Assembly (NCBI GenBank): GCA_943331105.2
Contig: CALQKH020000003.1
Span: 186,001 to 250,000 of the forward strand
Source: Akkermansia muciniphila
GTDB lineage: Bacteria > Pseudomonadota > Gammaproteobacteria > Burkholderiales > Burkholderiaceae_C
Direction: 5' to 3'
Length of the DNA stretch: 64,000 bases
The notes beneath the pieces were generated by a model. It was not told the DNA's origin, ran no database searches, and was given only the letters and a program-made list of their open reading frames with translations. This document shows, one piece after another, positions 28,170-38,132 of this stretch. The position numbers were made by a program, and so were the translations under genes. Positions within the stretch are counted from its first letter, which is position 1; every line of letters starts with the position of its first letter.

Positions 28170-31079
28170 ATGCAAACAGAACTCAACGTTTCATCTTCTG
28201 CATCTGGCCTGATGAACCAGCCCATGTCTGACCGTGCGGGCCAACCCTCCACGCAAAGCCTGAACCAATACCAAATCATTCGTCGCAACGGTGCGGTCGT
28301 TCCTTTTGAGCCCAGCAAAATTGCAGTAGCCCTGATGAAAGCCTTTTTGGCTGTGCACGGCACACAAGGTGCCGCATCGGCCAGCGTGCGAGAAGTGGTC
28401 GAAGAATTGACACAAAACGTGGTTCGCGCACTGATGCGCTCACGTCCTGGCGGCGGTACGTTTCACATCGAAGACGTGCAAGACCAAGTCGAGTTGGGCC
28501 TGATGCGCAGCAGCAACCATGAGGTAGCGCGCGCTTATGTGCTTTACCGTGAGCGCCGTACCCAAGAGCGTGCCCAGCAAACTCAACAATCCACGCAGGC
28601 CACCCAAGAACCTGCGTTACACGTCATCGACCGCGGCCAACGCGTCGTCCTTGATCTGGGTTACCTCAAATCACTCATGGTCAATGCTTGCGCTGGCTTG
28701 GGCAAAGATGTGAGCCCCGAACCCATCGTCGCCGAAACCATGCGCAACCTGTACGACGGCGTGCCCATGGAAGAGGTTTACAAGGCGTCCATTTTGGCGT
28801 CGCGCACCCTGATCGAAAAAGACCCGGATTACACCTACGTGACCGCCCGTTTGCTGATGCACACCATTGCCAAGGAGATTTTGGGCAAGGAAGTACCTCA
28901 GAGCCAGATGGCCGAGGCGTACATCAACTACTTTCCTCAGTTCATCAAAAAAGGGGTTGAAAACGACCTGCTCGATGAAAAGCTGCTGCAATTCGACCTG
29001 AAGCAATTGGCCGCAGCCCTCAAGCCCGAACGTGATTTGCAATTTGATTACCTGGGCCTGCAAACCCTGTATGACCGCTACTTCTTGCACGTGCGCAAAA
29101 CACGCATCGAGATGCCGCAGGCTTTCTTCATGCGCGTCGCCATGGGCTTGTCCCTCAACGAAATCAACCGTGAAGCCCGCGCCATCGAGTTCTACGAGGT
29201 CCTGTCGTCGTTCGATTTCATGTCGTCTACGCCCACCTTGTTCAACAGCGGTACTTTGCGCTCGCAACTTTCAAGCTGCTACCTGACCACCGTGCCCGAC
29301 GACTTGGGCGGCATTTATGACGCCATCAAGGAAAACGCCTTGCTGTCTAAATTTGCGGGTGGTTTGGGCAACGACTGGACACCCGTGCGTGCCATGGGCG
29401 CCCACATCAAAGGCACCAACGGCGAATCACAAGGTGTGGTGCCGTTCCTGAAGGTGGTCAACGACACCGCTGTCGCGGTCAACCAGGGCGGCAAGCGCAA
29501 GGGCGCGGTCTGCGCCTACCTTGAAACCTGGCACCTGGACATCGAAGAGTTCCTGGAGTTGCGCAAGAACACCGGCGATGACCGCCGCCGCACGCACGAC
29601 ATGAACTCGGCCAATTGGATTCCTGACCTGTTCATGCGCCGAGTCATGGAAAAAGGCACTTGGACCTTGTTCTCGCCTTCAGACGTACCCGATCTGCACG
29701 ACCTGTTCGGCCTGGCATTCGAAAAAGCCTATGTGGCTTATGAACAAAAAGCAGAGCGCGGCGAGATCAAGCCCAGCAAAACCATCCCAGCCACCGACCT
29801 GTGGCGCAAGATGCTGTCCATGCTGTTCGAAACCGGCCACCCCTGGATCACTTTCAAGGACCCTTGCAACGTGCGCTCACCCCAGCAGCACGTTGGCGTG
29901 GTGCACTCGTCTAACTTGTGCACCGAGATCACGCTCAACACCAGCGACACCGAGACCGCCGTCTGCAACTTGGGCTCAGTGAACCTGTCGCGCCACCTCA
30001 AGGACGGCGCGAACGGCAAAGTGATCGACCACGACAAGTTGAAGAAAACCATCACGATTGCCATGCGCATGTTGGACAACGTGATTGACATCAACTACTA
30101 CGCCGTCAAGAAGGCCCGTGACTCCAACATGCGCCACCGACCTGTGGGGCTCGGTTTGATGGGTTTCCAAGACGCACTGTACGAGATGCGCACACCTTAT
30201 GCGTCTCAGGCTGCTGTGGAATTCGCGGACCAATCGATGGAAGCGATTTGCTACTACGCCTACTGGGCATCCACTGAGTTGGCCAAAGAGCGCGGCCAAT
30301 ACGCCACTTACAAAGGCTCTTTGTGGGACCAAGGCATCTTGCCTTTGGACACGCTGAAACTGTTGGAGCGTGAGCGCGGTGGTTATGTGGAGGTTGACCG
30401 TTCATCCACTCTCGACTGGGACGCCTTGCGCCAAAAAATCGCCTCCGACGGCATGCGCAATTCCAACTGTGTAGCCATTGCGCCTACGGCCACCATCTCC
30501 AACATCATCGGGGTTGACGCCTCCATCGAGCCTTGCTTTGGCAACTTGTCGGTCAAGTCCAACTTGTCGGGCGAATTCACCGTGATCAACGGCTACTTGG
30601 TGCGTGATCTCAAGCGCTTGGGCCTGTGGGACGATGTGATGGTCATGGACCTGAAACACTTTGACGGTTCACTGCGCCCGATCGACCGTGTGCCCCAAGA
30701 AATCAAGTCGCTGTACGCCACCGCCTTTGAAGTCGAAACCACTTGGTTGGTAGAAGCTGCAGCGCGTCGCCAGAAATGGATCGACCAAGCCCAGTCTCTC
30801 AACATTTACATGGCTGGCGCATCGGGTAAAAAACTTGACGATACCTACAAACTGGCTTGGCTGCGTGGTCTTAAAACCACCTATTACCTGCGCACATCCA
30901 GCGCCACGCAAGTTGAAAAATCTACGGTGAATGCGGGCTCGCACAACGCCGTGTCATCCTCAGGCATGAACGCCGCGGAATCTGCAGCAGCAGCGTCTCA
31001 AGCGTCCATGAGCACATCGCCAGCAACCGACGTCAAGTTTGTGGCCATTGACGATGTGAGCTGCGAGGCTTGTCAGTGA
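28170..31079 (+). CDS. nrdA: ribonucleoside-diphosphate reductase subunit alpha
   Basis: N-terminal ATP-cone; NLCTEITLNTS, NCVAIAPTATISNIIG; C-terminal CEACQ. Confidence 0.97.
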   Translation: MQTELNVSSSASGLMNQPMSDRAGQPSTQSLNQYQIIRRNGAVVPFEPSKIAVALMKAFLAVHGTQGAASASVREVVEELTQNVVRALMRSRPGGGTFHIEDVQDQVELGLMRSSNHEVARAYVLYRERRTQERAQQTQQSTQATQEPALHVIDRGQRVVLDLGYLKSLMVNACAGLGKDVSPEPIVAETMRNLYDGVPMEEVYKASILASRTLIEKDPDYTYVTARLLMHTIAKEILGKEVPQSQMAEAYINYFPQFIKKGVENDLLDEKLLQFDLKQLAAALKPERDLQFDYLGLQTLYDRYFLHVRKTRIEMPQAFFMRVAMGLSLNEINREARAIEFYEVLSSFDFMSSTPTLFNSGTLRSQLSSCYLTTVPDDLGGIYDAIKENALLSKFAGGLGNDWTPVRAMGAHIKGTNGESQGVVPFLKVVNDTAVAVNQGGKRKGAVCAYLETWHLDIEEFLELRKNTGDDRRRTHDMNSANWIPDLFMRRVMEKGTWTLFSPSDVPDLHDLFGLAFEKAYVAYEQKAERGEIKPSKTIPATDLWRKMLSMLFETGHPWITFKDPCNVRSPQQHVGVVHSSNLCTEITLNTSDTETAVCNLGSVNLSRHLKDGANGKVIDHDKLKKTITIAMRMLDNVIDINYYAVKKARDSNMRHRPVGLGLMGFQDALYEMRTPYASQAAVEFADQSMEAICYYAYWASTELAKERGQYATYKGSLWDQGILPLDTLKLLERERGGYVEVDRSSTLDWDALRQKIASDGMRNSNCVAIAPTATISNIIGVDASIEPCFGNLSVKSNLSGEFTVINGYLVRDLKRLGLWDDVMVMDLKHFDGSLRPIDRVPQEIKSLYATAFEVETTWLVEAAARRQKWIDQAQSLNIYMAGASGKKLDDTYKLAWLRGLKTTYYLRTSSATQVEKSTVNAGSHNAVSSSGMNAAESAAAASQASMSTSPATDVKFVAIDDVSCEACQ

Positions 31080-31087
31080 TTTGAAAC

Positions 31088-31123
31088 GCATCGCACTTGG
31101 CTGTGATTGGCCAAATGCGATGC
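31088..31123 (+). other. nrdA-nrdB intercistronic hairpin
   Basis: GCATCGCACTTGGC-tgtgattg-GCCAAATGCGATGC: 14-nt arms with one mismatch; no T-tract follows. Confidence 0.6.
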
Positions 31124-31173
31124 AATAGCACAACACTTCTTGTGGGTTGTTCGTCATAAAACGCATCACTGCT

Positions 31174-31201
31174 TTGCAATTTGTTGGCAAGCTTTCATAA
31201 T
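31174..31201 (+). promoter_or_regulatory. possible internal promoter upstream of nrdB
   Basis: TTGCAA - 16 bp - CATAAT; weak match, 18 bp upstream of the nrdB ATG. Confidence 0.3.
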
Positions 31202-31219
31202 TTAAGAACTGGAATTTTT

Positions 31220-32362
31220 ATGCTCTCTTGGGACGATCAAGTCAAACCTGCTTTGCAACCCGCAATGCCTCCATTTTCTGGCGCAGACGCCTCTGCTGCC
31301 ATGGCATCGCCGTCCTCGACTTCTGGTTCCACAACAGCAGCGCCTCGTCGCATGAATGCAGCAGACAAGCGCATCATCAACGGCCAGACCGACGTCAACC
31401 AGTTGGTGCCGTTCAAATACAAATGGGCTTGGGAAAAATACCTGGCCACTTGCGCCAACCACTGGATGCCGCAAGAAATCAACATGACCCGCGACATCGC
31501 CTTGTGGAAAGACCCCAACGGTCTGACCGAAGACGAGCGCCGAATGGTCAAGCGCAACCTCGGTTTCTTTGTCACCGCAGACTCTTTGGCGGCCAACAAC
31601 ATCACATTAGGCACCTACCGCCACATCACAGCACCTGAGTGCCGCCAGTTTTTGCTGCGCCAAGCCTTCGAAGAAGCGATTCACACCCACGCGTACCAAT
31701 ACATCACCGAGTCATTGGGTCTGGACGAAAGCGAAATCTTCAACGCTTACAACGAAGTCAAATCCATCCGTGACAAGGACGAGTTCCTGATCCCGTTCAT
31801 CAACGTGATCATGGATCCCAACTTCAAGACCGGCACACAAGAATCCGATCAGACGCTTCTCAAGTCTTTGATCGTTTTCGCTTGCCTGATGGAAGGCCTG
31901 TTCTTTTACGTGGGTTTCACGCAAATTTTGGCCTTGGGTCGCCAAAACAAGATGACGGGTGCTGCTGAGCAGTACCAGTACATTTTGCGCGACGAATCCA
32001 TGCATTGCAATTTCGGCATTGACATGATCAACACCATCAAGCATGAAAATCCACAGCTGTGGACCGCCGAGTTCAAAGCTGAAATCAAAGAATTGTTCTT
32101 GCATGCGGTTGAATTGGAATACCGATATGCCGAGGACACCATGCCACGCGGCGTATTGGGCATGAACGCCTCCATGTTCAAAGGCTACTTGCGTTACATT
32201 GCCAATCGCCGCGCCACTCAGATCGGTTTGGAGGCGCTCTTCCCCAATGAAGAGAATCCATTCCCATGGATGAGCGAAATGATTGACTTGAAGAAAGAGC
32301 GAAATTTCTTCGAGACGCGAGTCATCGAGTACCAAACCGGTGGGGCTTTGTCCTGGGATTGA
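31220..32362 (+). CDS. nrdB: ribonucleoside-diphosphate reductase subunit beta
   Basis: LSWDDQ start; [11 protein letters not shown] and [14 protein letters not shown] metal-ligand motifs. Confidence 0.95.
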   Translation: MLSWDDQVKPALQPAMPPFSGADASAAMASPSSTSGSTTAAPRRMNAADKRIINGQTDVNQLVPFKYKWAWEKYLATCANHWMPQEINMTRDIALWKDPNGLTEDERRMVKRNLGFFVTADSLAANNITLGTYRHITAPECRQFLLRQAFEEAIHTHAYQYITESLGLDESEIFNAYNEVKSIRDKDEFLIPFINVIMDPNFKTGTQESDQTLLKSLIVFACLMEGLFFYVGFTQILALGRQNKMTGAAEQYQYILRDESMHCNFGIDMINTIKHENPQLWTAEFKAEIKELFLHAVELEYRYAEDTMPRGVLGMNASMFKGYLRYIANRRATQIGLEALFPNEENPFPWMSEMIDLKKERNFFETRVIEYQTGGALSWD

Positions 32363-32396
32363 TCTTCTGAACACCCCCTCAATGCGCCCTCTCTTC

Positions 32397-32443
32397 AAGC
32401 CACACACCGCATTGCCTTCGGGCCATGCGCGTTGTGGCTTTTC
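32397..32443 (+). terminator. intrinsic terminator downstream of nrdB
   Basis: AAGCCACA-cac-CGCAT-t-GCC-TTCG-GGC-c-ATGCG-cgt-TGTGGCTT then TTCT; stacked stems capped by a c(UUCG)g tetraloop. Confidence 0.65.
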
Positions 32444-32554
32444 TGTGTTCATGGTGTTGAGTTCTTGCTCAGCGCCATGGATCGCTTTGTGCAATCCAAC
32501 AAGCACCAAGCGTTCCCTTTCCGTTGAGTTCTCAACTTGATCAAGGAGAAAATC

Positions 32555-33079
32555 ATGGCAACTGCAAAAAAAGTAGCGGCAAAAAAAGCTGCTCCCGCAA
32601 AGAAGGCCGTTTCGGCCGCGAAACCTGCCGCTAAAAAAGTAGCTGCAGCCAAGAAACCAGCCGCTAAAAAAGCTGCGCCAGCTAAAAAAGCTGCTCCTGC
32701 CAAAAAAGCAGTCGCAGCCAAAAAGCCAGCAGCTAAAAAAGCAGCGCCCGCCAAAAAAGCAGCACCTGCTAAAAAAGTAGCCGCAGCCAAAAAGCCAGCA
32801 GCTAAAAAAGCAGCGCCCGCTAAAAAAGCAGCCGCAGCCAAAAAACCAGCGGCTAAAAAAGCAGCCCCCGCCAAAAAAGCAGCCCCCGCTAAGAAAGCAG
32901 CAGCCAAAAAAACTGCAGCCAAGAAGCCAGCTGCCAAAAAAGCGGTCGTGAAAAAAGCAGCCAAAAAACCAGCAGCAAAGAAGGCATCCAAAGCACCCGC
33001 TGCCCCTACTGCCCCTGCTGCACAAACGACTTTGAATCCACAAGCTGCCTGGCCGTTCCCTTCGGCCGCCAAGCCCTGA
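32555..33079 (+). CDS. histone H1-like Lys/Ala/Pro-rich DNA-binding protein
   Basis: MATAKKVAAKKAAPAKK... low-complexity PAKKAAAAKKPAAKK repeats throughout. Confidence 0.88.
   Translation: MATAKKVAAKKAAPAKKAVSAAKPAAKKVAAAKKPAAKKAAPAKKAAPAKKAVAAKKPAAKKAAPAKKAAPAKKVAAAKKPAAKKAAPAKKAAAAKKPAAKKAAPAKKAAPAKKAAAKKTAAKKPAAKKAVVKKAAKKPAAKKASKAPAAPTAPAAQTTLNPQAAWPFPSAAKP
32570..32990 (+). repeat. degenerate tandem repeats encoding (P)AAKKAAPAKK units
   Basis: Recurring gcagccaaaaagccagcagctaaaaaagcagcgcccgc-like blocks inside the H1-like gene. Confidence 0.8.
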
Positions 33080-33102
33080 TTCAACCGTCTGGCGTTAGCC
33101 AC

Positions 33103-33136
33103 AAAGCCCATCACTGGCAACAGTGGTGGGCTTTTT
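33103..33136 (+). terminator. intrinsic terminator downstream of the H1-like gene
   Basis: AAAGCCCATCACTG-GCAA-CAGTGGTGGGCTTTTT: near-perfect stem (one G-T) plus T-tract. Confidence 0.85.
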
Positions 33137-33171
33137 CAATGAATGATCGTCACGAGTCAGGTCGCTATAAC

Positions 33172-34017
33172 TCAAGGATAAAAGTTCAATAACCGGTAGT
33201 GGCTGAACACCAGTGAAGGATCGACTCTGACAGTCAGGGACCCATTCCAAACTTGGCCTGGTGACAAAGTCTCCGGCGCTTGCACTTCGTCAGGCAAGAA
33301 AATGCGACGAGCCACGGGGTTATTGGACCCGTCCAGCAATGTCAACTCCAAGGACGTCGTGGCCACGGTTAAGGGACCCGTGTTGCGAAGCGACCAATTC
33401 AACACGAATGATTGACCACTTTGCGCAAAACTCGCGCCCTCAATCTCCAAGGCTTTAGCGTTCATCCAAGGCTTCAATTGGCAATGAAGTGGGCGACATA
33501 AGCTTTCCAAAACAGGCTGACTGTTGGGCCACAAAGCAGCCATGGCGTGACGCTGGAAAAAGAAAAATTGCCCCATCAACAACAAAGCCAAGGCTGCCGC
33601 TGTGGCGTACTGCAACAAACGCGTTGGCGCTGGACCTGTTTCTTCAGGCCCTCGCACGGAGGGCTCATGCGTTGGAACTTGTGGTTTGAATGTGGCCAGC
33701 GCCTCAGAAAAGTCCATCAAGTCAGCGCTGACACCAGGGTCGAGTGTTGAAGCGGGACCCGAACGGTCCTCTCTCAGCAAAAGATCATCCAACGCCACTC
33801 GGCTGACCGGCTGGGCCAAAACTGGATCGGTGGCTTGGGCACCCAATCTGTCAGAGGCATGCGCCAGCAGAACCGGAGAGGCCGGCACATCCAAACCCGT
33901 GCCATTGAAAACCTCTTGGCACTTTCCGCAGCGAAGCCAACCATGGGCGGCTTGGATTTGAGCCGCATCTAATGCGTAGACAGTAGCGCAAGAGGGGCAA
34001 CGAATGATCCTGGTCAT
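33172..34017 (-). CDS. zinc-ribbon DUF3426 domain protein
   Basis: MTRIIRCPSCATVYALDAAQIQAAHGWLRCGKCQEVFNG zinc ribbon; transmembrane segment; DUF3426-like C-terminus. Confidence 0.85.
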   Translation of the reverse strand: MTRIIRCPSCATVYALDAAQIQAAHGWLRCGKCQEVFNGTGLDVPASPVLLAHASDRLGAQATDPVLAQPVSRVALDDLLLREDRSGPASTLDPGVSADLMDFSEALATFKPQVPTHEPSVRGPEETGPAPTRLLQYATAAALALLLMGQFFFFQRHAMAALWPNSQPVLESLCRPLHCQLKPWMNAKALEIEGASFAQSGQSFVLNWSLRNTGPLTVATTSLELTLLDGSNNPVARRIFLPDEVQAPETLSPGQVWNGSLTVRVDPSLVFSHYRLLNFYP

Positions 34018-34047
34018 GGAACGATTGTAGTCAGCCTCAGACCGCTG

Positions 34048-34938
34048 TCATGCTGGGTGGGACACACCTGTCATCAATATCCAGCCGTCTTGGGTATCGC
34101 TCACTTCGAGGAGAATCCAAGGGGCATAGGCAGCCTTCAACTCGTCAGCTTGACGTTCCAGAATACCGGCCAAAACCAAGGATCCGCCGGCCGCCACATG
34201 GGCGCACAACAGAGGTGCCAGAACCCGTAGCGGTGTGGCCAAAATGTTGGCCAAGACTGTTTGGTATTGGCCCTGGGCCTTGTCCGGCAGTCCGGCTCGC
34301 AAAACCACATGGTTGGCGACTGCGTTCAAATCGGTGGCGATCACAGCTGCTTCATCGATATCAACGGCATCGATGTCGGTAGCGCCGTACTTGGCCGCAC
34401 CGATCGCCAAAATACCGGAACCGCAACCGTAATCCAAAACACGTTGGTCTTGCACACCATTCTGTGCAATCCACCGCAGACACATGCGGGTGGTCGGGTG
34501 AGTGCCCGTGCCAAAAGCCAAGCCCGGGTCAAGCCGGATGATCTGACGGGCTTGCGCAGGTGGCTCATGCCAAGTTGGAACAATCCAGAAATCAGAGGTG
34601 ACCTCGACCGGTGCAAACTGCGACTGCGTCAAACGCACCCAATCTTGGTCCTCGAGCGTCTGAACCCCTAGCAACTGGCAATCTTCAAAAAAATCTTGCG
34701 CTGAGAGCAAAACAGCGGCTTCTTTGGCTGCAGCTTCTTGTGCGAACAAAGCCACCATGCGGGAGCGCTGCCAACCGTCTTTGGGTGGCGGCATGCCCGG
34801 CTCGCCAAATAAAGCCTGCTCAGCGGGTGTTTGGGCGTCCGCGTCCTCAACGGAAACACTCAAGGCATCCAGCGCATCGAGCGCATCGCTCAACACATCG
34901 ACCCGGTCTTCGGGACACAACAGGCTCAGTTCGTACAT
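34048..34938 (-). CDS. prmA: ribosomal protein L11 methyltransferase
   Basis: RLDPGLAFGTGTHPTTRMCLRWI and VLDYGCGSGILAIGAAKYGA. Confidence 0.95.
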   Translation of the reverse strand: MYELSLLCPEDRVDVLSDALDALDALSVSVEDADAQTPAEQALFGEPGMPPPKDGWQRSRMVALFAQEAAAKEAAVLLSAQDFFEDCQLLGVQTLEDQDWVRLTQSQFAPVEVTSDFWIVPTWHEPPAQARQIIRLDPGLAFGTGTHPTTRMCLRWIAQNGVQDQRVLDYGCGSGILAIGAAKYGATDIDAVDIDEAAVIATDLNAVANHVVLRAGLPDKAQGQYQTVLANILATPLRVLAPLLCAHVAAGGSLVLAGILERQADELKAAYAPWILLEVSDTQDGWILMTGVSHPA

Positions 34939-34944
34939 ATGTGA

Positions 34945-36294
34945 TCAGCGTTTGCGCTGGCTCAGCCAGTGTTCCAAATAATGGATATTGGTACCGCCTT
35001 GCATGAACTTGGCATCCACCATCAACTCTCGGTGCAGTGGAATGTTGGTGTGAATACCCTCAATCACCGTCTCGTTCAAAGCAGTTTGCATGCGGGCCAA
35101 GGCTTGTTCGCGCGTATCGCCGTGCACAATCAATTTGCCAATCATGGAGTCGTAGTTGGGTGGCACAAAATAGTTGTTGTACACATGAGAGTCCACCCGA
35201 ACACCTGGCCCACCAGGCATATGCCATGAGGTGACGCGACCGGGCGAGGGTGTGAACTTAAACGGATCTTCGGCATTGATCCGACATTCGATCGCATGGC
35301 CGCGAATCTCAATTTGGCGCTGTGTGAAAGGCAGTTTTTCGCCAGCAGCCACCATGATCTGGGTCTTCACAATGTCCACGCCCGTGACCCACTCGGTCAC
35401 CGGGTGCTCCACCTGCACACGGGTGTTCATCTCGATGAAATAAAACTCACCGTTCTCATAGAGGAACTCGAAGGTACCTGCGCCCCGGTAATTGATCTTC
35501 TTGCAAGCGGCAACGCAGCGGTCGCCAATCTTGTCAATCAACTTGCGGGCAATGCCAGGCGCTGGCGCTTCTTCGATCACTTTCTGGTGACGGCGCTGCA
35601 TCGAGCAATCGCGCTCACCCAAGTACACCGCATTGCGGTGCTTGTCCGCGATGATTTGAATTTCAACATGACGTGGGTTTTGCAAAAACTTTTCCATGTA
35701 GACCGCAGGATTGCCAAAAGCCGCACCGGCTTCCGCTTTGGTCATCTGCACCGCATTGATCAATGCAGCCTCGGTGTGCACCACACGCATGCCGCGGCCA
35801 CCGCCACCGCCTGCGGCCTTGATGATGACCGGGTAGCCCACAGACTTGGCAATGCGCCGCACCTGTACCGGGTCGTCGGGCAACTCACCCTCAGAACCAG
35901 GCACACAGGGCACGCCAGCCCGGATCATGGCCTGTTTGGCCGAGACCTTGTCGCCCATGATGCGAATGGATTCAGGTGTGGGGCCGATGAATTGGAAACC
36001 GCTCTTTTCCACCCGCTCCGCAAAATCGGCGTTTTCACTCAAAAAACCATAGCCAGGGTGGATAGCTTCTGCATCGGTCACTTCAGCTGCCGAAATGATG
36101 GCCGGCATGTTGAGGTAACTCAAAGCTGACGAGGCGGGCCCAATGCAAACCGCTTCTTCTGCCAATTTGACGTACTTGGCCTCTTTGTCGGCCTCGGAAT
36201 AGACCATCACCGCCTTGACACCCAACTCGCGGCAAGCGCGTTGAATACGCAGGGCGATCTCGCCACGGTTGGCGACCAGGATTTTCTTGAACAT
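34945..36294 (-). CDS. accC: acetyl-CoA carboxylase biotin carboxylase subunit
   Basis: [51 protein letters not shown]. Confidence 0.97.
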   Translation of the reverse strand: MFKKILVANRGEIALRIQRACRELGVKAVMVYSEADKEAKYVKLAEEAVCIGPASSALSYLNMPAIISAAEVTDAEAIHPGYGFLSENADFAERVEKSGFQFIGPTPESIRIMGDKVSAKQAMIRAGVPCVPGSEGELPDDPVQVRRIAKSVGYPVIIKAAGGGGGRGMRVVHTEAALINAVQMTKAEAGAAFGNPAVYMEKFLQNPRHVEIQIIADKHRNAVYLGERDCSMQRRHQKVIEEAPAPGIARKLIDKIGDRCVAACKKINYRGAGTFEFLYENGEFYFIEMNTRVQVEHPVTEWVTGVDIVKTQIMVAAGEKLPFTQRQIEIRGHAIECRINAEDPFKFTPSPGRVTSWHMPGGPGVRVDSHVYNNYFVPPNYDSMIGKLIVHGDTREQALARMQTALNETVIEGIHTNIPLHRELMVDAKFMQGGTNIHYLEHWLSQRKR

Positions 36295-36309
36295 GAAATC
36301 CCCGATGCT

Positions 36310-36762
36310 TTATTCGACGATGAAAAGAGGCTGACCGTATTCCACGGCTTGGCCGTTTTCACACAGGATCTGAGTGACGGTGCCGGACTTATCGGATTCG
36401 ATTTCGTTGAGGATCTTCATCGCCTCGATGATGCAAAGGGTGTCGCCTTCTTTGACCACGGAGCCAATTTGAATGAAAGGTGCAGAGCCAGGGCTCGATG
36501 AACGGTAAAAAGTACCCACCATTGGCGATTTCACCGCGTGGCCAGCGGCCGCTTCGGCCACCACAGGAGTCTCTGCAACGGGAGCAGCAGCAACCGCCAC
36601 GGGTGCAGCCATGACAGGCGCGGCTTGTTGGAGCACCACGGGTGCAGCGACGCCCATGCTTTTGACAATGCGTACCTTGCCTTCAGCTTCGGTGATCTCC
36701 AACTCGGAAACATTCGAGTCAGACACCAAATCAATCAGTGTTTTAAGTTTGCGCAAATCCAT
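36310..36762 (-). CDS. accB: acetyl-CoA carboxylase biotin carboxyl carrier protein
   Basis: [35 protein letters not shown] biotinyl motif. Confidence 0.96.
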   Translation of the reverse strand: MDLRKLKTLIDLVSDSNVSELEITEAEGKVRIVKSMGVAAPVVLQQAAPVMAAPVAVAAAPVAETPVVAEAAAGHAVKSPMVGTFYRSSSPGSAPFIQIGSVVKEGDTLCIIEAMKILNEIESDKSGTVTQILCENGQAVEYGQPLFIVE

Positions 36763-36923
36763 AAGATCCTCCGATGCCTGAAATACATGTAATGGATCGA
36801 ATTTACACTAAATTTCAATAAAGCCCCGCAAAATTATCTGTTCTTCACTGTCTAAGTACCCATCAAAGGCTACAGAACCACCATTCGGTGCCGTTCATCG
36901 GAGAGGCGACGACGTCAAGGCAT

Positions 36924-37484
36924 TCAGGCGGCAGCCGCACGCCATTGGCTGAGATCATCATCTGTGAGTTGCCCCATCTTTTGTCGCCAAATGCTGCCAT
37001 CTGCCTTGAAAAATACCGTAAATGGCAAACCACCCACCGCATTACCCAAAGATTTGGCCAAGTTTGTGCCTTCCAAACCAGCCAAACCAACCGGAAATGC
37101 CAAAGGTTGTCGCTCCAGAAAGCGACGCACGGCACTGGGCTGATCGATGGCCAAAGCCACCACTTGATGACCATTCGGGTTGTTCTCGCGCCAAAAGGCA
37201 TTGATCATGGGCAACTCTTCAATACAAGGCGGGCACCAAGTGGCCCAAAAATTCAAAATCAAGGGTTTACCCCTGAATTGAGCCATGCTCAAGCCCTGGC
37301 CTGCCGGGGTTTCAAACTGTTGCAGCCACAAGGGATGGCTGGCGACTTGGGCCACAGGTTCAGGCTCATAACGCCACAGGGCCAAACCAACGCCAGCCAC
37401 AGCAGCAGCCGCACCAGCACCCCAAATCAAATGACGCCTGGAAGCATCTGCATTGCGATTGTTCATGGTTTGATTTTCTTTCAT
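36924..37484 (-). CDS. TlpA-family thioredoxin-like protein
   Basis: FRGKPLILNFWATWCPPCIEELPMI (WCPPC). Confidence 0.92.
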   Translation of the reverse strand: MKENQTMNNRNADASRRHLIWGAGAAAAVAGVGLALWRYEPEPVAQVASHPLWLQQFETPAGQGLSMAQFRGKPLILNFWATWCPPCIEELPMINAFWRENNPNGHQVVALAIDQPSAVRRFLERQPLAFPVGLAGLEGTNLAKSLGNAVGGLPFTVFFKADGSIWRQKMGQLTDDDLSQWRAAAA

Positions 37485-38065
37485 GCCGCCAGCAGGCGCT
37501 TTAATGCGGCCAAATTCCCCCGGGGCGAGCGGCCTTGCAGATCGGGCAGCAAAGCTCCGCGCAGATCATCCAAGTCGTAGATTCGCAGGTGCACACCCAC
37601 ATCTTCGTTCAAGGCTTCACAAAAACTGTGCAGGCTCAAAACCTCGACATCGTCGCCGTGAAGGCCGCGAACGGTTTGCGCTTCATAGCGCTGGTTTTGG
37701 TTGATCAAGGCGATCTCGGCCGATTTAGGATCGTCGCAAAACAAGGCCAAATCCACGTCGCACAGGCGTGTGGCCCACCCTTGCCAAACCGCCCCACCCA
37801 AGTGCGGACGGAATTCACTCAGGCGTTCCATCCAAACCTGCGCCAATTCGCGCAAAGCCAACAACTCGGTGGGCTGCGTGTCGGCGCAAAACAAGGCGAT
37901 GTAGTCGCGCACCTCAGCCTCTACCACGTCATTGGTAGGCAAAGCCGTGCGCGCGGACAGGCCCAGCTCTTTCAGGGCGCGGTGCTTAGCCGGGCCAAAG
38001 GCCAAGCCTTCCTCCACCACCAGACGGGCGGCGGTAGCGGCAATTTCAAGGGCAAGATCGTTCAT
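37481..38065 (-). CDS. hypothetical protein
   Basis: 194 aa; 4-bp overlap with the tlpA-like gene; no motif recognised. Confidence 0.7.
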   Translation of the reverse strand: MNDLALEIAATAARLVVEEGLAFGPAKHRALKELGLSARTALPTNDVVEAEVRDYIALFCADTQPTELLALRELAQVWMERLSEFRPHLGGAVWQGWATRLCDVDLALFCDDPKSAEIALINQNQRYEAQTVRGLHGDDVEVLSLHSFCEALNEDVGVHLRIYDLDDLRGALLPDLQGRSPRGNLAALKRLLAA

Positions 38066-38132
38066 GCGGCAGATTGTGCCTGCCTGGATCGCCCCGAATG
38101 AAAAACGCCTTGCGGCCGCCTAAAATCAGACC

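Noticed and set aside
28080-28170. TTGACA near 28097 considered as the nrdA -35
   Set aside because: No acceptable -10 at 16-18 bp; the TTGCAA-N17-TATAGT pair within the NrdR-like boxes is a better fit.
32570-32990. Repeat array considered as CRISPR-like or a recombination site
   Set aside because: Repeats are in-frame codon repeats of a coding gene, without constant repeats and unique spacers.
31712-33043. 443-aa Cys/Phe/Gly-rich minus-strand ORF spanning the nrdB 3' end and the histone-like gene
   Set aside because: The strange FFGCGCFFSGR repeats are the reverse complement of the AAKK/PAKK repeat codons, not a cysteine-rich protein.
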